This document shows, in pieces, positions 27,700 through 36,415 of a stretch of DNA of 64,000 bases. The first letter of the stretch is position 1, and every line of letters begins with the position of its first letter. The notes under the pieces were generated by a model. The model saw only the letters and a program-made list of their open reading frames with translations. It ran no database searches and had not been told where the DNA came from. Source of the stretch: AC-32 sp963765785 (GTDB lineage: Bacteria; Actinomycetota; Thermoleophilia; Gaiellales; Gaiellaceae). The translations under genes and the position numbers were made by a program. Location of the stretch: the NCBI GenBank assembly GCA_963765785.1, contig CAVXXW010000009.1:1-64000 (forward strand), in the 5' to 3' direction.

Positions 27700-28504
27700 G
27701 TGCCGCTCGCCGTCTGCGCGACGCCGATCGGCAATCTCGACGACGTCACGCTGCGCGTCCTGCGCGAGCTCGCCGAGGCGGCCGTCGTCCTCGCCGAGGA
27801 CACGCGTCATACGCGCGGGTTGCTCGAGCGCCACGGCATCCGGGCACGGCTCGTCTCCTACCACGAGCACAACGAGGCCAAGCGGACGGCGGAGCTGCTG
27901 CCGCGGCTCGAGGCCGGCGAGCGCGTGGCGCTCGTCAGCGACGCCGGGCTGCCGGGCATCAACGACCCCGGTGCCCGGCTGATCGCAGCGGCGCTCGAGG
28001 CCGGCGTGCCGGTCACGGTCCTGCCGGGCCCGTCGGCGGTCGAGACGGCCCTGGTTGCAAGCGGCCTCGTGGCGGAGCGCTACCAGTTCATCGGCTACCT
28101 GCCGCGCGGCGAGCGCGCGCTGCTCGAGCTGGCGGAGGAAGTCGCGCGGTGGTCGTGGCCGGTGGTCGCGTTCGAGTCGCCGCAGCGGCTCGCGCGCTCG
28201 CTTCGGGTTCTCGCGCGCGCGATCGCCCGACCGGCCGGCGGCCGTCTGCCGCGAGCTGACGAAACGGTTCGAGCAAGTCGCGCGGGGGACGGTCGCGGAG
28301 CTGGCAGAACGCTTCGCGGAACCGGTGAAGGGCGAGGTCACGCTCGTGCTCGGTTCCGGCGTTCCGGTCGGCAGCGACGAGGCTGCCGCGGCCGCCGCCG
28401 TCGCGGACCTCGTGGCCGCCGGAGCGACGCGACGGCAGGCGGCAGAGGTGGTGGCGAGGCTCACGGGCGTGCCTCGGAACCGCCTCTATCGCGACTCGCT
28501 GTAA
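27700..28504 (+). CDS. rsmI: 16S rRNA (cytidine-2'-O)-methyltransferase RsmI, one frameshift
   Basis: Family motifs are complete across two frames: VCATPIGNLDDVTLRVLREL, LAEDTRHTRGLL, LVSDAGLPGINDPGARL, LPGPSAVETALVASGL and AFESPQRL in the first, then RPAAVCRELTKRFEQVARG and TLVLG in the second after a shift between about 28195 and 28228. It methylates C1402 of 16S rRNA. The downstream part is in good order to the stop, so I expect a consensus error. GTG start immediately follows the ROK stop. It lies upstream of metG as in Bacillus. Confidence 0.88.
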
Positions 28505-28510
28505 GCCGAT

Positions 28511-28540
28511 TTGACAACAGCGGCCACGGCCTGCTACCGT
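28511..28540 (+). promoter_or_regulatory. Promoter of the M23 gene
   Basis: TTGACA (28511-28516) and TACCGT (28535-28540), 18 bp apart. A TTG at 28511 is formally the first start of the open frame, but it is part of this -35 box. Confidence 0.5.
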
Positions 28541-28549
28541 GGACGCGGT

Positions 28550-29707
28550 TTGCAATCCTGGCAACGACACCCATCGATTCTCCTACTGGCGGCGGCGGTC
28601 GCGGCCGTTTCGCTCGTCGTGCCAGCGGCGGCCGGTGCATGGACGTGGCCCGTCAGGGGTCCGGTCCTGCGCGGGTTCCTCTTCTCGGAGGACAACCCGC
28701 TCGCGCCGGGCCAGCACCGCGGAATCGACATCCAGGGCGCGCTCGGCGATCCGGTCGTGGCTCCGATCCGGGGCACGGTGACGTTCGTCGGCAGGGTCGC
28801 GGCGAACGGCCTCACGGTCACGATCCAAACGCCCGGCGGCTACACCGTGACGCTCCTGCACCTCGGCGCGGCCCTCGTCTCGCGGGGCGCCGTGGTCGCC
28901 GAGGGGCAGTCGGTCGCGATCGTCGGGACCAGCGGCGTTCCCGAGTATTCGGTCCCGTATGTCCAGCTGGGTGTCCGGCTGAGCTCCGATCCGGAGGGGT
29001 ATCTCGACCCACAGGCGTTCCTGCCGCCGCTCGCTCCGCCGTCGGTGGCGCCGGCGCCGGCGCCCGACCTGCAGCCGGCTCCCGCGCTTCCGCCTGCCCC
29101 GGCGACGCCTCCGAGTGCCGCCGCGCCGCCTGCCGATCGTGCAGCCCCACGCGCCGTCGTTCCCATGGCGGCCACGCCCGAGCGGCCGGTGCCTCAGGCC
29201 GATGCGCGCCGAGTCGCCACGCCCACCTGGCGTCCCTCAGCCGCCGCCGCCGTCGCCGTTGCAACCGCCCCGAGCACGACTGTCGTGGCGGCCGGCGGGT
29301 CAGTGCCTGTGCTCGCTCGGCACCCGCTTGAAGCAGGCGTCTCCCGGCCGCCCGCAGCATCTGCCGGACTGCAGCCGGCGTCGCAGCGAACCGCCGTCAT
29401 CGCGCCGGCGACCGCGTGGGTGCGACCGCTCGACCCGGTAATGGGACTCGCCGCCGGCAGTGCGTCGCACGCCGATCGAGGCTCCTCGCTCGCTTCAATG
29501 AACCTGCTTGTCCTCCTAATGGGGCTCGTGGCGGCCGTGTGCCTCTGCGCCTGCGAGTTCAGGCGGAGGGTCGCTCGTATCATGGGCCCCGATGCGCTAC
29601 TACCTGACAACTCCGATCTACTACGTGAACTCGAGCCCGCACATCGGGCACGCGTACACGACGATCGCGGCGGACGCTCTCGTCCGGCACCACAAGCAGC
29701 GCGGTGA
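28550..29707 (+). CDS. Exported M23/LytM-domain protein, zinc site degenerate
   Basis: I choose TTG 28550 (MQSWQRHPSILLLAAAV), which begins just before the signal segment LLLAAAVAAVSLVVPAAAGA; the frame is open from 28511. The LytM domain has HRGIDIQGALGDPV, GGYTVTLLHLGAAL and PYVQLGVRLSS. The second zinc histidine motif, usually HxH, is replaced by VQL, so peptidase activity is doubtful. It may instead activate or bind wall enzymes. A long Pro/Ala linker and a late transmembrane helix (MNLLVLLMGLVAAVCLCAC) follow. The last ~38 codons overlap metG by 116 bp, which is unusual. Confidence 0.72.
   Translation: MQSWQRHPSILLLAAAVAAVSLVVPAAAGAWTWPVRGPVLRGFLFSEDNPLAPGQHRGIDIQGALGDPVVAPIRGTVTFVGRVAANGLTVTIQTPGGYTVTLLHLGAALVSRGAVVAEGQSVAIVGTSGVPEYSVPYVQLGVRLSSDPEGYLDPQAFLPPLAPPSVAPAPAPDLQPAPALPPAPATPPSAAAPPADRAAPRAVVPMAATPERPVPQADARRVATPTWRPSAAAAVAVATAPSTTVVAAGGSVPVLARHPLEAGVSRPPAASAGLQPASQRTAVIAPATAWVRPLDPVMGLAAGSASHADRGSSLASMNLLVLLMGLVAAVCLCACEFRRRVARIMGPDALLPDNSDLLRELEPAHRARVHDDRGGRSRPAPQAAR
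29578..29583 (+). promoter_or_regulatory. metG leaderless -10 box
   Basis: TATCAT inside the 3' part of the M23 gene, 8 nt before the metG ATG. Confidence 0.45.
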
Positions 29708-31112
29708 GGTCACCTTCTTCCTCACCGGCACGGACGAGAACGCCTCGAAGGTCTACCGGGTAGCCGAGGAGCGCGGGCTCGACCCGAAGACGTACGTCGA
29801 CGAGGTCGTCGAGCAGTGGCGGGAGCTGCCGAAGCGGGTCGACGCCGAGTACGACTTCTTCATCCGTACCTCGGACGATGGCCACCACCGAGTCGTGCAG
29901 GAGTTCCTGCAGCGCATCTACGACAACGGCGACATCTACCAGGACGTGTACTCGGGTCTCTACTGCGTCCAGTGCGAGGAGTTCAAGAACGAGGCCGACC
30001 TCGTGGACGGGCTCTGCCCCGAGCACGGCGTCGCACCCGAGCGGATCGAGGAGACGAACTGGTTCTTCCGGTTGTCGGCCTACCAGGACAAGCTCCTCGA
30101 GCTCTACGATCGGCGCCCGGACTTCGTCCTGCCGCGCTTCCGGTACAACGAGGCGCGGAGCTTCATCGCAGGCGGCCTCGAGGACTTCAGCGTCAGCCGC
30201 GCGGGCCAGCCGTGGGGCGTACCGATCCCCTGGGACCCGGACCAGGTCACCTACGTCTGGGTCGACGCGCTGATCAACTACCTGAGCGCACTCTCGTATG
30301 CGCGCGAGGGCGAGGACCTGCGCGACAAGTTCTGGCCGCACGTCCACCACCTGCTCGGCAAGGACATCCTTCGCTTCCACTGCGTCTACTGGCCGGCGCT
30401 GCTCTTGTCGGCGGGCTACGAGGTGCCGCAACAGCTCTTCGTCCACGGCTGGTTGCTGCTCGACGACCGCAAGATCTCGAAGTCGCTCGGCAACGTCGTC
30501 GACCCGCTCGACCTCGTCGACGTCTACGGCAGCGACGCCGTGCGATTCTGGTCGCTGCGGTCGGTCTCGTTCGGGCACGACGGAAACGCCTCGCTCGACG
30601 GCCTCCACGAGCGCTACGAGCGTGAGCTCGCAAACGATCTCGGCAACCTCGTCTCGCGCACGACCGCGATGATCGCCCGCTACCGCGACGGCCGCATCGC
30701 GCCGGCCGAGCCGAACGACGAGCTGAAGGCGCTGCTCGACCGTCTCCGCGGAAGGCTGGTCGAGCGGTTCGACGCGTGGGATCTGACCGGCGCACTGGAG
30801 GAGGCGTGGGAAGTCGTCCGGTGGCTCAATCGCCACGTCGAGGCGACCGCGCCGTGGCAGCTGGCGAAGGACGAGGCACGCGACGCCGAGCTCGACGCCG
30901 TGCTCTACGACCTCGCCGACGGCCTGCGCGCTCTGACTGTTGCGCTCTCGCCGTTCCTGCCCAGCACGACGCCGCAGATTCTCGCCGCGCTCCGCCAGCC
31001 TGTCGCGCTCCAGCTGGACCGCATCGGCTACGGCCTCACGCCTGCGACCGACGAAATCGAGGCCGCCGCGCCGCTCTTCCCGCGCGTCGACCAGCCGACC
31101 GCCGCCGCGTGA
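29592..31112 (+). CDS. metG: Methionyl-tRNA synthetase
   Basis: 506 residues. Class I signatures SSPHIGHAYTT (HIGH) and DDRKISKSLGNVVDP (KMSKS). A small Cys/His insertion (YCVQCEEF...LCPEHG) sits in the connective peptide. The C-terminal anticodon-binding domain is present, without the extra EMAP-like domain of longer MetRS. GTGA-coupled to tatD. Confidence 0.96.
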   Translation: MRYYLTTPIYYVNSSPHIGHAYTTIAADALVRHHKQRGEVTFFLTGTDENASKVYRVAEERGLDPKTYVDEVVEQWRELPKRVDAEYDFFIRTSDDGHHRVVQEFLQRIYDNGDIYQDVYSGLYCVQCEEFKNEADLVDGLCPEHGVAPERIEETNWFFRLSAYQDKLLELYDRRPDFVLPRFRYNEARSFIAGGLEDFSVSRAGQPWGVPIPWDPDQVTYVWVDALINYLSALSYAREGEDLRDKFWPHVHHLLGKDILRFHCVYWPALLLSAGYEVPQQLFVHGWLLLDDRKISKSLGNVVDPLDLVDVYGSDAVRFWSLRSVSFGHDGNASLDGLHERYERELANDLGNLVSRTTAMIARYRDGRIAPAEPNDELKALLDRLRGRLVERFDAWDLTGALEEAWEVVRWLNRHVEATAPWQLAKDEARDAELDAVLYDLADGLRALTVALSPFLPSTTPQILAALRQPVALQLDRIGYGLTPATDEIEAAAPLFPRVDQPTAAA

Positions 31113-31855
31113 CCGATACGCACGCGCACCTCGACGCGTGCGAGGAGCCGGCGGACGTCCTCCTCGCGCGCGCCCACGAAGCCGGGGTGACGCGGATCGT
31201 GTCCGTCGGCTCGGGCCTCGAGTCCTGCCGCGAGACGCTCGCCATCGCCGCCCGCCACGAGGGTGTGTATGCCGCGCTCGGGATCCACCCGCACCAGGCC
31301 GCGGACGAAGACGCCGAACGGCTCTCCGAGTTGCGGGAGTTACTGGGAGACGACGGGGCGGTCGCTGTCGGCGAGACCGGCCTCGACTACTACCGCGACT
31401 ACGCGCCACGCGACCGGCAGCTCGTCCTGTTCGAGCGCCAGCTCGAGCTCGCTGCAGAGCTCGGCAAGACCGTCGTCATTCACACGCGTGCAGCCTCGGA
31501 CGACACGGCTGCCGCCCTCGAGCCGTTCGGCGGTACCGTCGTCCTCCACTGCTTCTCCGCGCCGGAGCTGCTCCCGGTCGCGCTCGACCGCGGCTACTAC
31601 GTCTCGTTCGCCGGCAACGTCACGTACCCGAAGGCCGAGGAGCTCCGGGACGCGGCGCGGGCGGTTCCGGCCGACCGGCTGCTCGTCGAGACCGACAGCC
31701 CGTACCTTTCGCCTCAGCCCAGGCGGGGGCGCCCGAACGAGCCTGCGAACGTCGTCCACACTGCGACGGCGCTCGCCGAGGCGTGTGGGGCGGACCCGGC
31801 CGCGCTCGCGGCGCAGCTCGACGCGAATGCGGCAGCCGCCTTCGGCCTCCCGTGA
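31109..31855 (+). CDS. tatD: TatD-family metal-dependent hydrolase
   Basis: 248 residues. TDTHAHLDACEEP (metal HxH), ALGIHPHQA, AVGETGLDYYRD, VIHTRAA, LHCFSA and LLVETDSPYLSPQP give all metal ligands. TatD proteins act as 3'-5' DNases. GTG overlaps the metG stop. Confidence 0.93.
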   Translation: MTDTHAHLDACEEPADVLLARAHEAGVTRIVSVGSGLESCRETLAIAARHEGVYAALGIHPHQAADEDAERLSELRELLGDDGAVAVGETGLDYYRDYAPRDRQLVLFERQLELAAELGKTVVIHTRAASDDTAAALEPFGGTVVLHCFSAPELLPVALDRGYYVSFAGNVTYPKAEELRDAARAVPADRLLVETDSPYLSPQPRRGRPNEPANVVHTATALAEACGADPAALAAQLDANAAAAFGLP

Positions 31856-32634
31856 GCCGTCCGGTCCCGAAGAAGGAGCTCGGCCAGCACTTCCTCGTCG
31901 ACGACAACCTGCTCGGCGTGATCGGACGGCTCGCGGACCTCGGCCGGGAGGATGTCGTACTCGAGGTCGGGCCTGGCCTCGGCGTGCTGACGGCCTATCT
32001 CGCCGACCGCGTCCAGCACGTCCACGCCGTCGAGCTCGACCTGTCGCTCGAGCAGCCGCTGCGCGAGGCCGTCGGCAACCGCGACAACGCAGAGCTGCAC
32101 TTCGGCGACGCGCTCCAGCTCGACCTCGCGGTGCTCGACCCACCGCCGACGAAGCTCGTTGCGAACCTGCCGTACAACGTCGCGACGCCGCTGGTCGTCG
32201 AAAGTCTCGACGGCCTGCCGAGCGTGGGGCTGTGGACGGTGATGGTGCAGCGCGAGGTGGCCGACCGCTTCTTCGCCGAGCCCTCGACGAAGGCGTACGG
32301 CGCCGTGTCCGTGCTCGTGCAGCTCGCCGCCGAGCGCACCGGCTTTCATCCGGTCTCCCGCACGGTTTTTCGGCCGCGGCCGAACGTCGACTCGGCGCTC
32401 GTCGCCTTTCGCCGCCGCGAGCTCCCGCCCGCCTATGCGCGCGTGAAGCAGATCGTGACCGGCGCGTTCTCCCACCGGCGCAAGCAGCTGGCGAACTCGC
32501 TCGAGCTTGCAGGCCTCGCAACCCGCGCGCAGGCGGTAGACGCCCTCGCAGCGATCGGCCGCAAGCCGTCAGTCCGCGCCGAGGAGCTGGCGCCGCCGGA
32601 GTTCGTTGCGCTCGCTGGGGCACTCGCTCTGTGA
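31852..32634 (+). CDS. rsmA: 16S rRNA dimethyladenosine transferase RsmA (KsgA)
   Basis: 260 residues. KKELGQHFLVDDNLL, VLEVGPGLGVLTAYLA and the adenine site NLPYNVATPLVVE. It dimethylates A1518 and A1519 of 16S rRNA. GTGA overlaps on both sides. Confidence 0.95.
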   Translation: MSRPVPKKELGQHFLVDDNLLGVIGRLADLGREDVVLEVGPGLGVLTAYLADRVQHVHAVELDLSLEQPLREAVGNRDNAELHFGDALQLDLAVLDPPPTKLVANLPYNVATPLVVESLDGLPSVGLWTVMVQREVADRFFAEPSTKAYGAVSVLVQLAAERTGFHPVSRTVFRPRPNVDSALVAFRRRELPPAYARVKQIVTGAFSHRRKQLANSLELAGLATRAQAVDALAAIGRKPSVRAEELAPPEFVALAGALAL

Positions 32635-33449
32635 ATCGCGCTCCTGCGACCGCGAAGCTGAATCTCGCGCTCGTCGTCGGGCCGGCCGGAGGCGACGGGC
32701 GCCACGCGGTCGCCACAGTCTTCCAGCGGATCGACCTCGCCGACCGCGTCTCGATCGAGCCGGCGGCGCGGCTCCGCGTCGAGGGGTTTGCCGAGGACAC
32801 GCTCGTCCGTACGGCGCTCGAGGCGCTCGCCGCTGTCGCAGGCGCCGAGCCGGCCTGGCGCGCGCGGATCTGGAAGCACGTGCCCGTTGCCTCCGGCCTG
32901 GGCGGCGGCAGCTCCGACGCGGCCACGGCGCTGCGGCTCGCGAACGGGACCCTGCCCGAGCCGCTCGCGCCGGAACGCCTGCGCGGGCTCGCCGCCGGTC
33001 TCGGTGCCGACGTACCGTTCTTCCTCACGAGCGGCCCGCAGCTCGGAACCGGCACGGGCACGGAGCTCGACCCGCTCGACCTGCCGCAGGACTACTGGGT
33101 CGTGCTCCTGCTTCCGCGCGGCGAGACCAAGGCTTCGACCGCCGACGTCTACGCGCAGTTCGACGCTCGCAACGGCGCAGAGGGCTTCGACGAGCGCCGG
33201 GCGCAGCTCGCCGAAGCGATCGCGCAGACACGCCGCCCGCGCGACCTCGCCGCCTTTCCGCCGAACGACCTCGCCGGCTCGCCATACGCGGAACGGCTGC
33301 GTGAGCTCGGCGCCTTCCGGGCCGACGTGAGCGGCGCCGGGCCGACGGTCTACGGCCTCTTCCTGCACCGCGACCCGGCGGCCGCCGCAGAGCGCGCGCT
33401 GCGTCCGCTCGGGAGAACATGGCTCACAGTTCCGGCTTGGTACGGTTGA
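32631..33449 (+). CDS. ispE: 4-diphosphocytidyl-2-C-methyl-D-erythritol kinase
   Basis: 272 residues. GHMP-kinase layout: APATAKLNLALVVG at the start, ATP-binding PVASGLGGGSSDAATAL, GADVPFFLTSGP and a C-terminal VSGAGPTVYGLF. Non-mevalonate isoprenoid step. The rsmA-ispE pairing is widely conserved. Confidence 0.94.
   Translation: MNRAPATAKLNLALVVGPAGGDGRHAVATVFQRIDLADRVSIEPAARLRVEGFAEDTLVRTALEALAAVAGAEPAWRARIWKHVPVASGLGGGSSDAATALRLANGTLPEPLAPERLRGLAAGLGADVPFFLTSGPQLGTGTGTELDPLDLPQDYWVVLLLPRGETKASTADVYAQFDARNGAEGFDERRAQLAEAIAQTRRPRDLAAFPPNDLAGSPYAERLRELGAFRADVSGAGPTVYGLFLHRDPAAAAERALRPLGRTWLTVPAWYG
33441..33446 (+). promoter_or_regulatory. Leaderless -10 box of the 125-residue membrane protein gene
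   Basis: TACGGT inside the ispE end, 7 nt before ATG 33454. Confidence 0.4.
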
Positions 33450-33453
33450 ACCG

Positions 33454-33831
33454 ATGAGCACGGTCGAGCCGGTCCAGCCGCAGGGAACGGTCGAGCACGG
33501 CTCGACGAAGGCCGGCCGCTGGCTCCGCGCGCGACGCATCCGGATCGTGCTCTGGATCGCGGTGATCGAGGGGATCATCGTCGCGTTCTCGCCCGATCTG
33601 ACGAAGTGGACGGTGATCGCGATCGCGATTCCGATCCTGGCGATCTACGTGCTCTGGGCCAGGAACGCGCAATCCCACACCGTCCGGCAGGTCGGCTGGA
33701 TTGCTGGGGCGTCTCAGGCGCTAGCCGTGGTCGTGGTGATCCTCGGCGTGCTGCTGAGCTGGCTGCCGCTCGTCCTCGCCGCGATCTTCGCCGGAATCGC
33801 CCTCCTGTTCCTGTTCTCCGAGCGGGGCTAA
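33454..33831 (+). CDS. Small membrane protein, unknown function
   Basis: 125 residues with three to four helices (IVLWIAVIEGIIVAFS, WTVIAIAIPILAIYVLWA, ALAVVVVILGVLLSWLPLVL, AAIFAGIALLFLF) after a polar N-terminus. No family recognised; small proteins of this kind are common between ispE and glmU-type genes in actinobacteria (recollection, not checked). Confidence 0.7.
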   Translation: MSTVEPVQPQGTVEHGSTKAGRWLRARRIRIVLWIAVIEGIIVAFSPDLTKWTVIAIAIPILAIYVLWARNAQSHTVRQVGWIAGASQALAVVVVILGVLLSWLPLVLAAIFAGIALLFLFSERG

Positions 33832-33844
33832 GCTTCGGCCGCGA

Positions 33845-33915
33845 TGGGCCGTAGCCAAGCGGTAAGGCAGCGGGTTTTGGTCCCGCGATCCCAGGTTCGA
33901 ATCCTGGCGGCCCAG
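33845..33915 (+). tRNA. tRNA-Gln (anticodon TTG)
   Basis: Full cloverleaf: acceptor TGGGCCG/CGGCCCA (33845-33851 with 33908-33914), D-arm GTAGCCAAGCGGTAAGGCA, anticodon stem GCGGG/CCCGC with loop TTTTGGT (anticodon TTG), and T-arm CCAGGTTCGAATCCTGG. No CCA is encoded. TAAGCT (33829-33834) 10 nt upstream may be its -10. The glmU start codon is only 8 nt downstream. Confidence 0.95.
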
Positions 33916-33923
33916 TCGACCCC

Positions 33924-35270
33924 GTGACCGGTAGAAACCTCGCAGCAGTCGTCCTCGCGGCGGGCCTCGGGACGCGTATGCGCTCTGCGACGCCCAAGCA
34001 CCTGCACCCGCTGCTCGGCCGCCGCCTCGCGGACTGGGTCGTCGAGGCCGCTCGCGGGCTCGGGTCCGATCCGCTCGTCGTAGTCACGTCCCCCGACGCG
34101 AGCGACGCGTTCGACGGCCAAGGCGTCACGGCGGCCGTTCAGCGGGAGCCGCGCGGAACCGGCGACGCGGCGGCGGCGGCGCGGCCGAGCCTCGACGGCT
34201 TCGATGGCGACGTGCTCGTGGTCACGGGCGATGCCGCGACCGTCACGACCGAGCTGCTCGAGCGCCTGCTCGAGACGCACCGCGCCGCGCAGGCGGCCGC
34301 GACCGTCCTCTCGTTCGAGCCGGCCGAGCCCGGCGCCTACGGCCGGATCGTGCGCGACGACGACGGCTCGCTGCGGGCGATCGTCGAGGCCCGGGATGCG
34401 AGCGAGGAGGAGCTCCGGATCCGCGAGGTCAATTCGTCCATCTACGTCTTCGACGCGGCCAAGCTCTGGCCGGCCCTCGAGCGCCTCCAGCCAAACAACG
34501 CGCAGGGCGAGCTCTACCTGACCGACACGGTGCGCGACCTCGCGAACGCCGGCGAGCGGGTGGCCGTCTACAAGGCCGAAGACCCGACGGAGGCCGAAGG
34601 CGTCAACACGCGCGCCGAGCTGGCCGCCGCGGCCGCCGTGCTGCGCGACCGGATCAACCACGAGCACATGCTGGGCGGCGCGACGATCGTCGATCCCGCA
34701 ACCACCTGGATCGAGCCGGAGGTCGAGCTGGAGGCCGACTGCGTGATCCATCCGTTCACCGTGCTGAGGGGCAAGACGCACGTCGAGACGCGCGCCGAGG
34801 TCGGTCCCCACGCGGTCGCCGTCGAGTCCCGGATCGGCCCCGATGCGCTCGTTGGGCCGTTCTGTTACCTTCGCCCCGGAACGGTGCTGGAGAGTGGCGC
34901 CAAGGCGGGCGCGTTCGTGGAGATCAAGAACTCGCGAATCGGAGAAGGCAGCAAGGTGCCGCACCAGTCGTACATCGGAGACGCTGACATCGGCGACGGC
35001 ACGAACATCGGCGCGGGGAACATCACCGCCAACTTCGCTCACCAGCCGGGCCGGCCGAAGAGCCGTACGACGATCGGCCGCAACGTCAGGACCGGCGTCC
35101 ACAATGCGTTCGTCGCGCCCGTGGAGATCGGCGACGACGCCTGGACCGGCGCGGGCTCGGTGATCACCGACGATGTACCGCCGGAGTCGCTCGCGGTCGC
35201 GCGGGCGCGGCAGGAGACGAAGGAAGGCTACGTGCGCAGGAAGCGCGAGCAGGAGCGGGAGGATGACTGA
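33924..35270 (+). CDS. glmU: Bifunctional GlmU (GlcNAc-1-P uridyltransferase / GlcN-1-P acetyltransferase)
   Basis: 448 residues. Nucleotidyltransferase motif VLAAGLGTRMRSATPKHLHP at the N-terminus. The C-terminal left-handed beta-helix has the hexapeptide pattern around KNSRIGEGSKVPHQSYIGDA and IGAGNITANF. It makes UDP-GlcNAc for the cell wall. GTG start 8 nt after tRNA-Gln, so the two are probably co-transcribed and glmU mRNA would be freed by tRNA 3' processing. Confidence 0.96.
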   Translation: MTGRNLAAVVLAAGLGTRMRSATPKHLHPLLGRRLADWVVEAARGLGSDPLVVVTSPDASDAFDGQGVTAAVQREPRGTGDAAAAARPSLDGFDGDVLVVTGDAATVTTELLERLLETHRAAQAAATVLSFEPAEPGAYGRIVRDDDGSLRAIVEARDASEEELRIREVNSSIYVFDAAKLWPALERLQPNNAQGELYLTDTVRDLANAGERVAVYKAEDPTEAEGVNTRAELAAAAAVLRDRINHEHMLGGATIVDPATTWIEPEVELEADCVIHPFTVLRGKTHVETRAEVGPHAVAVESRIGPDALVGPFCYLRPGTVLESGAKAGAFVEIKNSRIGEGSKVPHQSYIGDADIGDGTNIGAGNITANFAHQPGRPKSRTTIGRNVRTGVHNAFVAPVEIGDDAWTGAGSVITDDVPPESLAVARARQETKEGYVRRKREQEREDD

Positions 35271-36309
35271 GACGACGCTGCCGGGTCTGGAGACGATCGA
35301 GCCGGTGCTCCCGGTGACCGAGCGCACGCCCTGGATCGAGCGCGGGCCGCAGAAGCGGCTGATGCTCTTCTCCGGGCGGTCGAACCCGGAGCTCGCGGAG
35401 CAGATCTCCGAGAAGCTCGGCATCCACCTCGGCGCGATCGAGCTGAAGACGTTCGCGAACGACGAGACGTACGTGCGCTACCTCGACTCGATCCGCGGCG
35501 CCGACGTCTTCATCGTCCAGTCGGGGAACGCTCCGGTGAACGACCACCTGGTCGAGCTCCTGATCATGATCCAGGCCGCGAAGCTGGCCTCGGCGAAGCG
35601 GATTACCGCCGTCGTGCCGTGGTTCCCGTACTCGCGGCAGGACAAGAAGTCCGCCCCGCGCGAGCCGATCACGGCGAAGCTCGTCGCCGACGCGCTCGAG
35701 AGCGCCGGCGTCGACCGCGTCGTCACGATGGACCTCCACGCCGGCCAGATCCAGGGCTTCTTCACGATCCCGGTCGACCACATGACGGCGCTGCAGCTAT
35801 TCGCGCAGTACTTCCGCGACAAGGGCCTGCAGGGCGACGGCATCGTCGCCGTCTCGCCGGATCCGGGCCGCGCCAAGATGGCGCGCCGCTTCGGCCAGAT
35901 GCTCGAGGGCGACCTCGCGATCCTGAACAAGACGCGGCCGGGCCACGACGAGGCGTCCGTCACCGAGGTGATCGGCCGCGTCCGCGGCAAGGTCGCGATC
36001 ATGAGCGACGACATCGTCGTCACGGGCGGCACCCTGATCGCGGGCGCCGAGGCACTGCTGGCCGCGGGCGCGACCGAGGTCTACGCCTGCGCCACGCACG
36101 GCCTCTTCCCGGGCAACGCCTTCGAGAAGCTCGCCGCGAGCAAGATCAAGCAGATCACGGTCACGAACACGGTCCCGATCGACCCGGTCAACCGGCCTGA
36201 CAAGATCGACGTACTGCCGGTCTCGAGCCTGCTCGCAGAGACGATCCTGAACGTCTTCGCCGACGACTCGGTCTCGGCGATCTTCGCCGGCGAGAACCAG
36301 CTCTTCTGA
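35263..36309 (+). CDS. prs: Ribose-phosphate pyrophosphokinase
   Basis: 348 residues from ATG 35263, overlapping glmU by 8 bp, with an AGGAGCGGGAGG ribosome site. About 30 N-terminal residues (TETTLPGLETIEPV) precede the normal beginning LMLFSGRSNPELAEQI. PWFPYSRQDKKSAPREPI, TMDLHAGQIQGFF and the PRPP-binding DDIVVTGGTL are all present. It ends IFAGENQLF, whose codons contain the 13-bp direct repeat of the integrated element. Confidence 0.96.
   Translation: MTETTLPGLETIEPVLPVTERTPWIERGPQKRLMLFSGRSNPELAEQISEKLGIHLGAIELKTFANDETYVRYLDSIRGADVFIVQSGNAPVNDHLVELLIMIQAAKLASAKRITAVVPWFPYSRQDKKSAPREPITAKLVADALESAGVDRVVTMDLHAGQIQGFFTIPVDHMTALQLFAQYFRDKGLQGDGIVAVSPDPGRAKMARRFGQMLEGDLAILNKTRPGHDEASVTEVIGRVRGKVAIMSDDIVVTGGTLIAGAEALLAAGATEVYACATHGLFPGNAFEKLAASKIKQITVTNTVPIDPVNRPDKIDVLPVSSLLAETILNVFADDSVSAIFAGENQLF
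36295..36307 (+). repeat. attL-like direct repeat in prs 3' end
   Basis: AACCAGCTCTTCT, identical to 38798-38810. Confidence 0.65.
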
Positions 36310-36313
36310 CGGG

Positions 36314-36333
36314 AACGGCTCTACGGGGCCGTT
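36314..36333 (+). terminator. Probable intrinsic terminator after prs
   Basis: Inverted repeat AACGGC (36314-36319) / GCCGTT (36328-36333), followed by TCTGTCTGCTTTC. The T-run is weak, so efficiency is uncertain. Confidence 0.45.
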
Positions 36334-36343
36334 TCTGTCTGCT

Positions 36344-36365
36344 TTCTACTGGGTTCTTCTACTGG
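36344..36365 (+). repeat. Short tandem repeat TTCTACTGG x2
   Basis: TTCTACTGG at 36344-36352 and 36357-36365, 13-bp period, just inside the left end of the element. Could be arm-type integrase sites, but there are only two copies. Confidence 0.3.
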
Positions 36366-36415
36366 CTACACGCGCGCGCAGCCGGTACCGTTGCAAGACC
36401 ATCTCCGCGTCGCCC

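Noticed and set aside
28511..28549. TTG 28511 as start of the M23 gene
   Set aside because: It is the first base set of a TTGACA -35 box, and the predicted transcript starts downstream of it.
33845..33915. tRNA-Gln as integration site of the element
   Set aside because: glmU and prs lie between it and the element, and no tRNA fragment occurs at the right boundary.
36344..36365. TTCTACTGG tandem repeat as the attachment site
   Set aside because: No copy at the right end of the element; the 13-bp AACCAGCTCTTCT repeat fits both ends.
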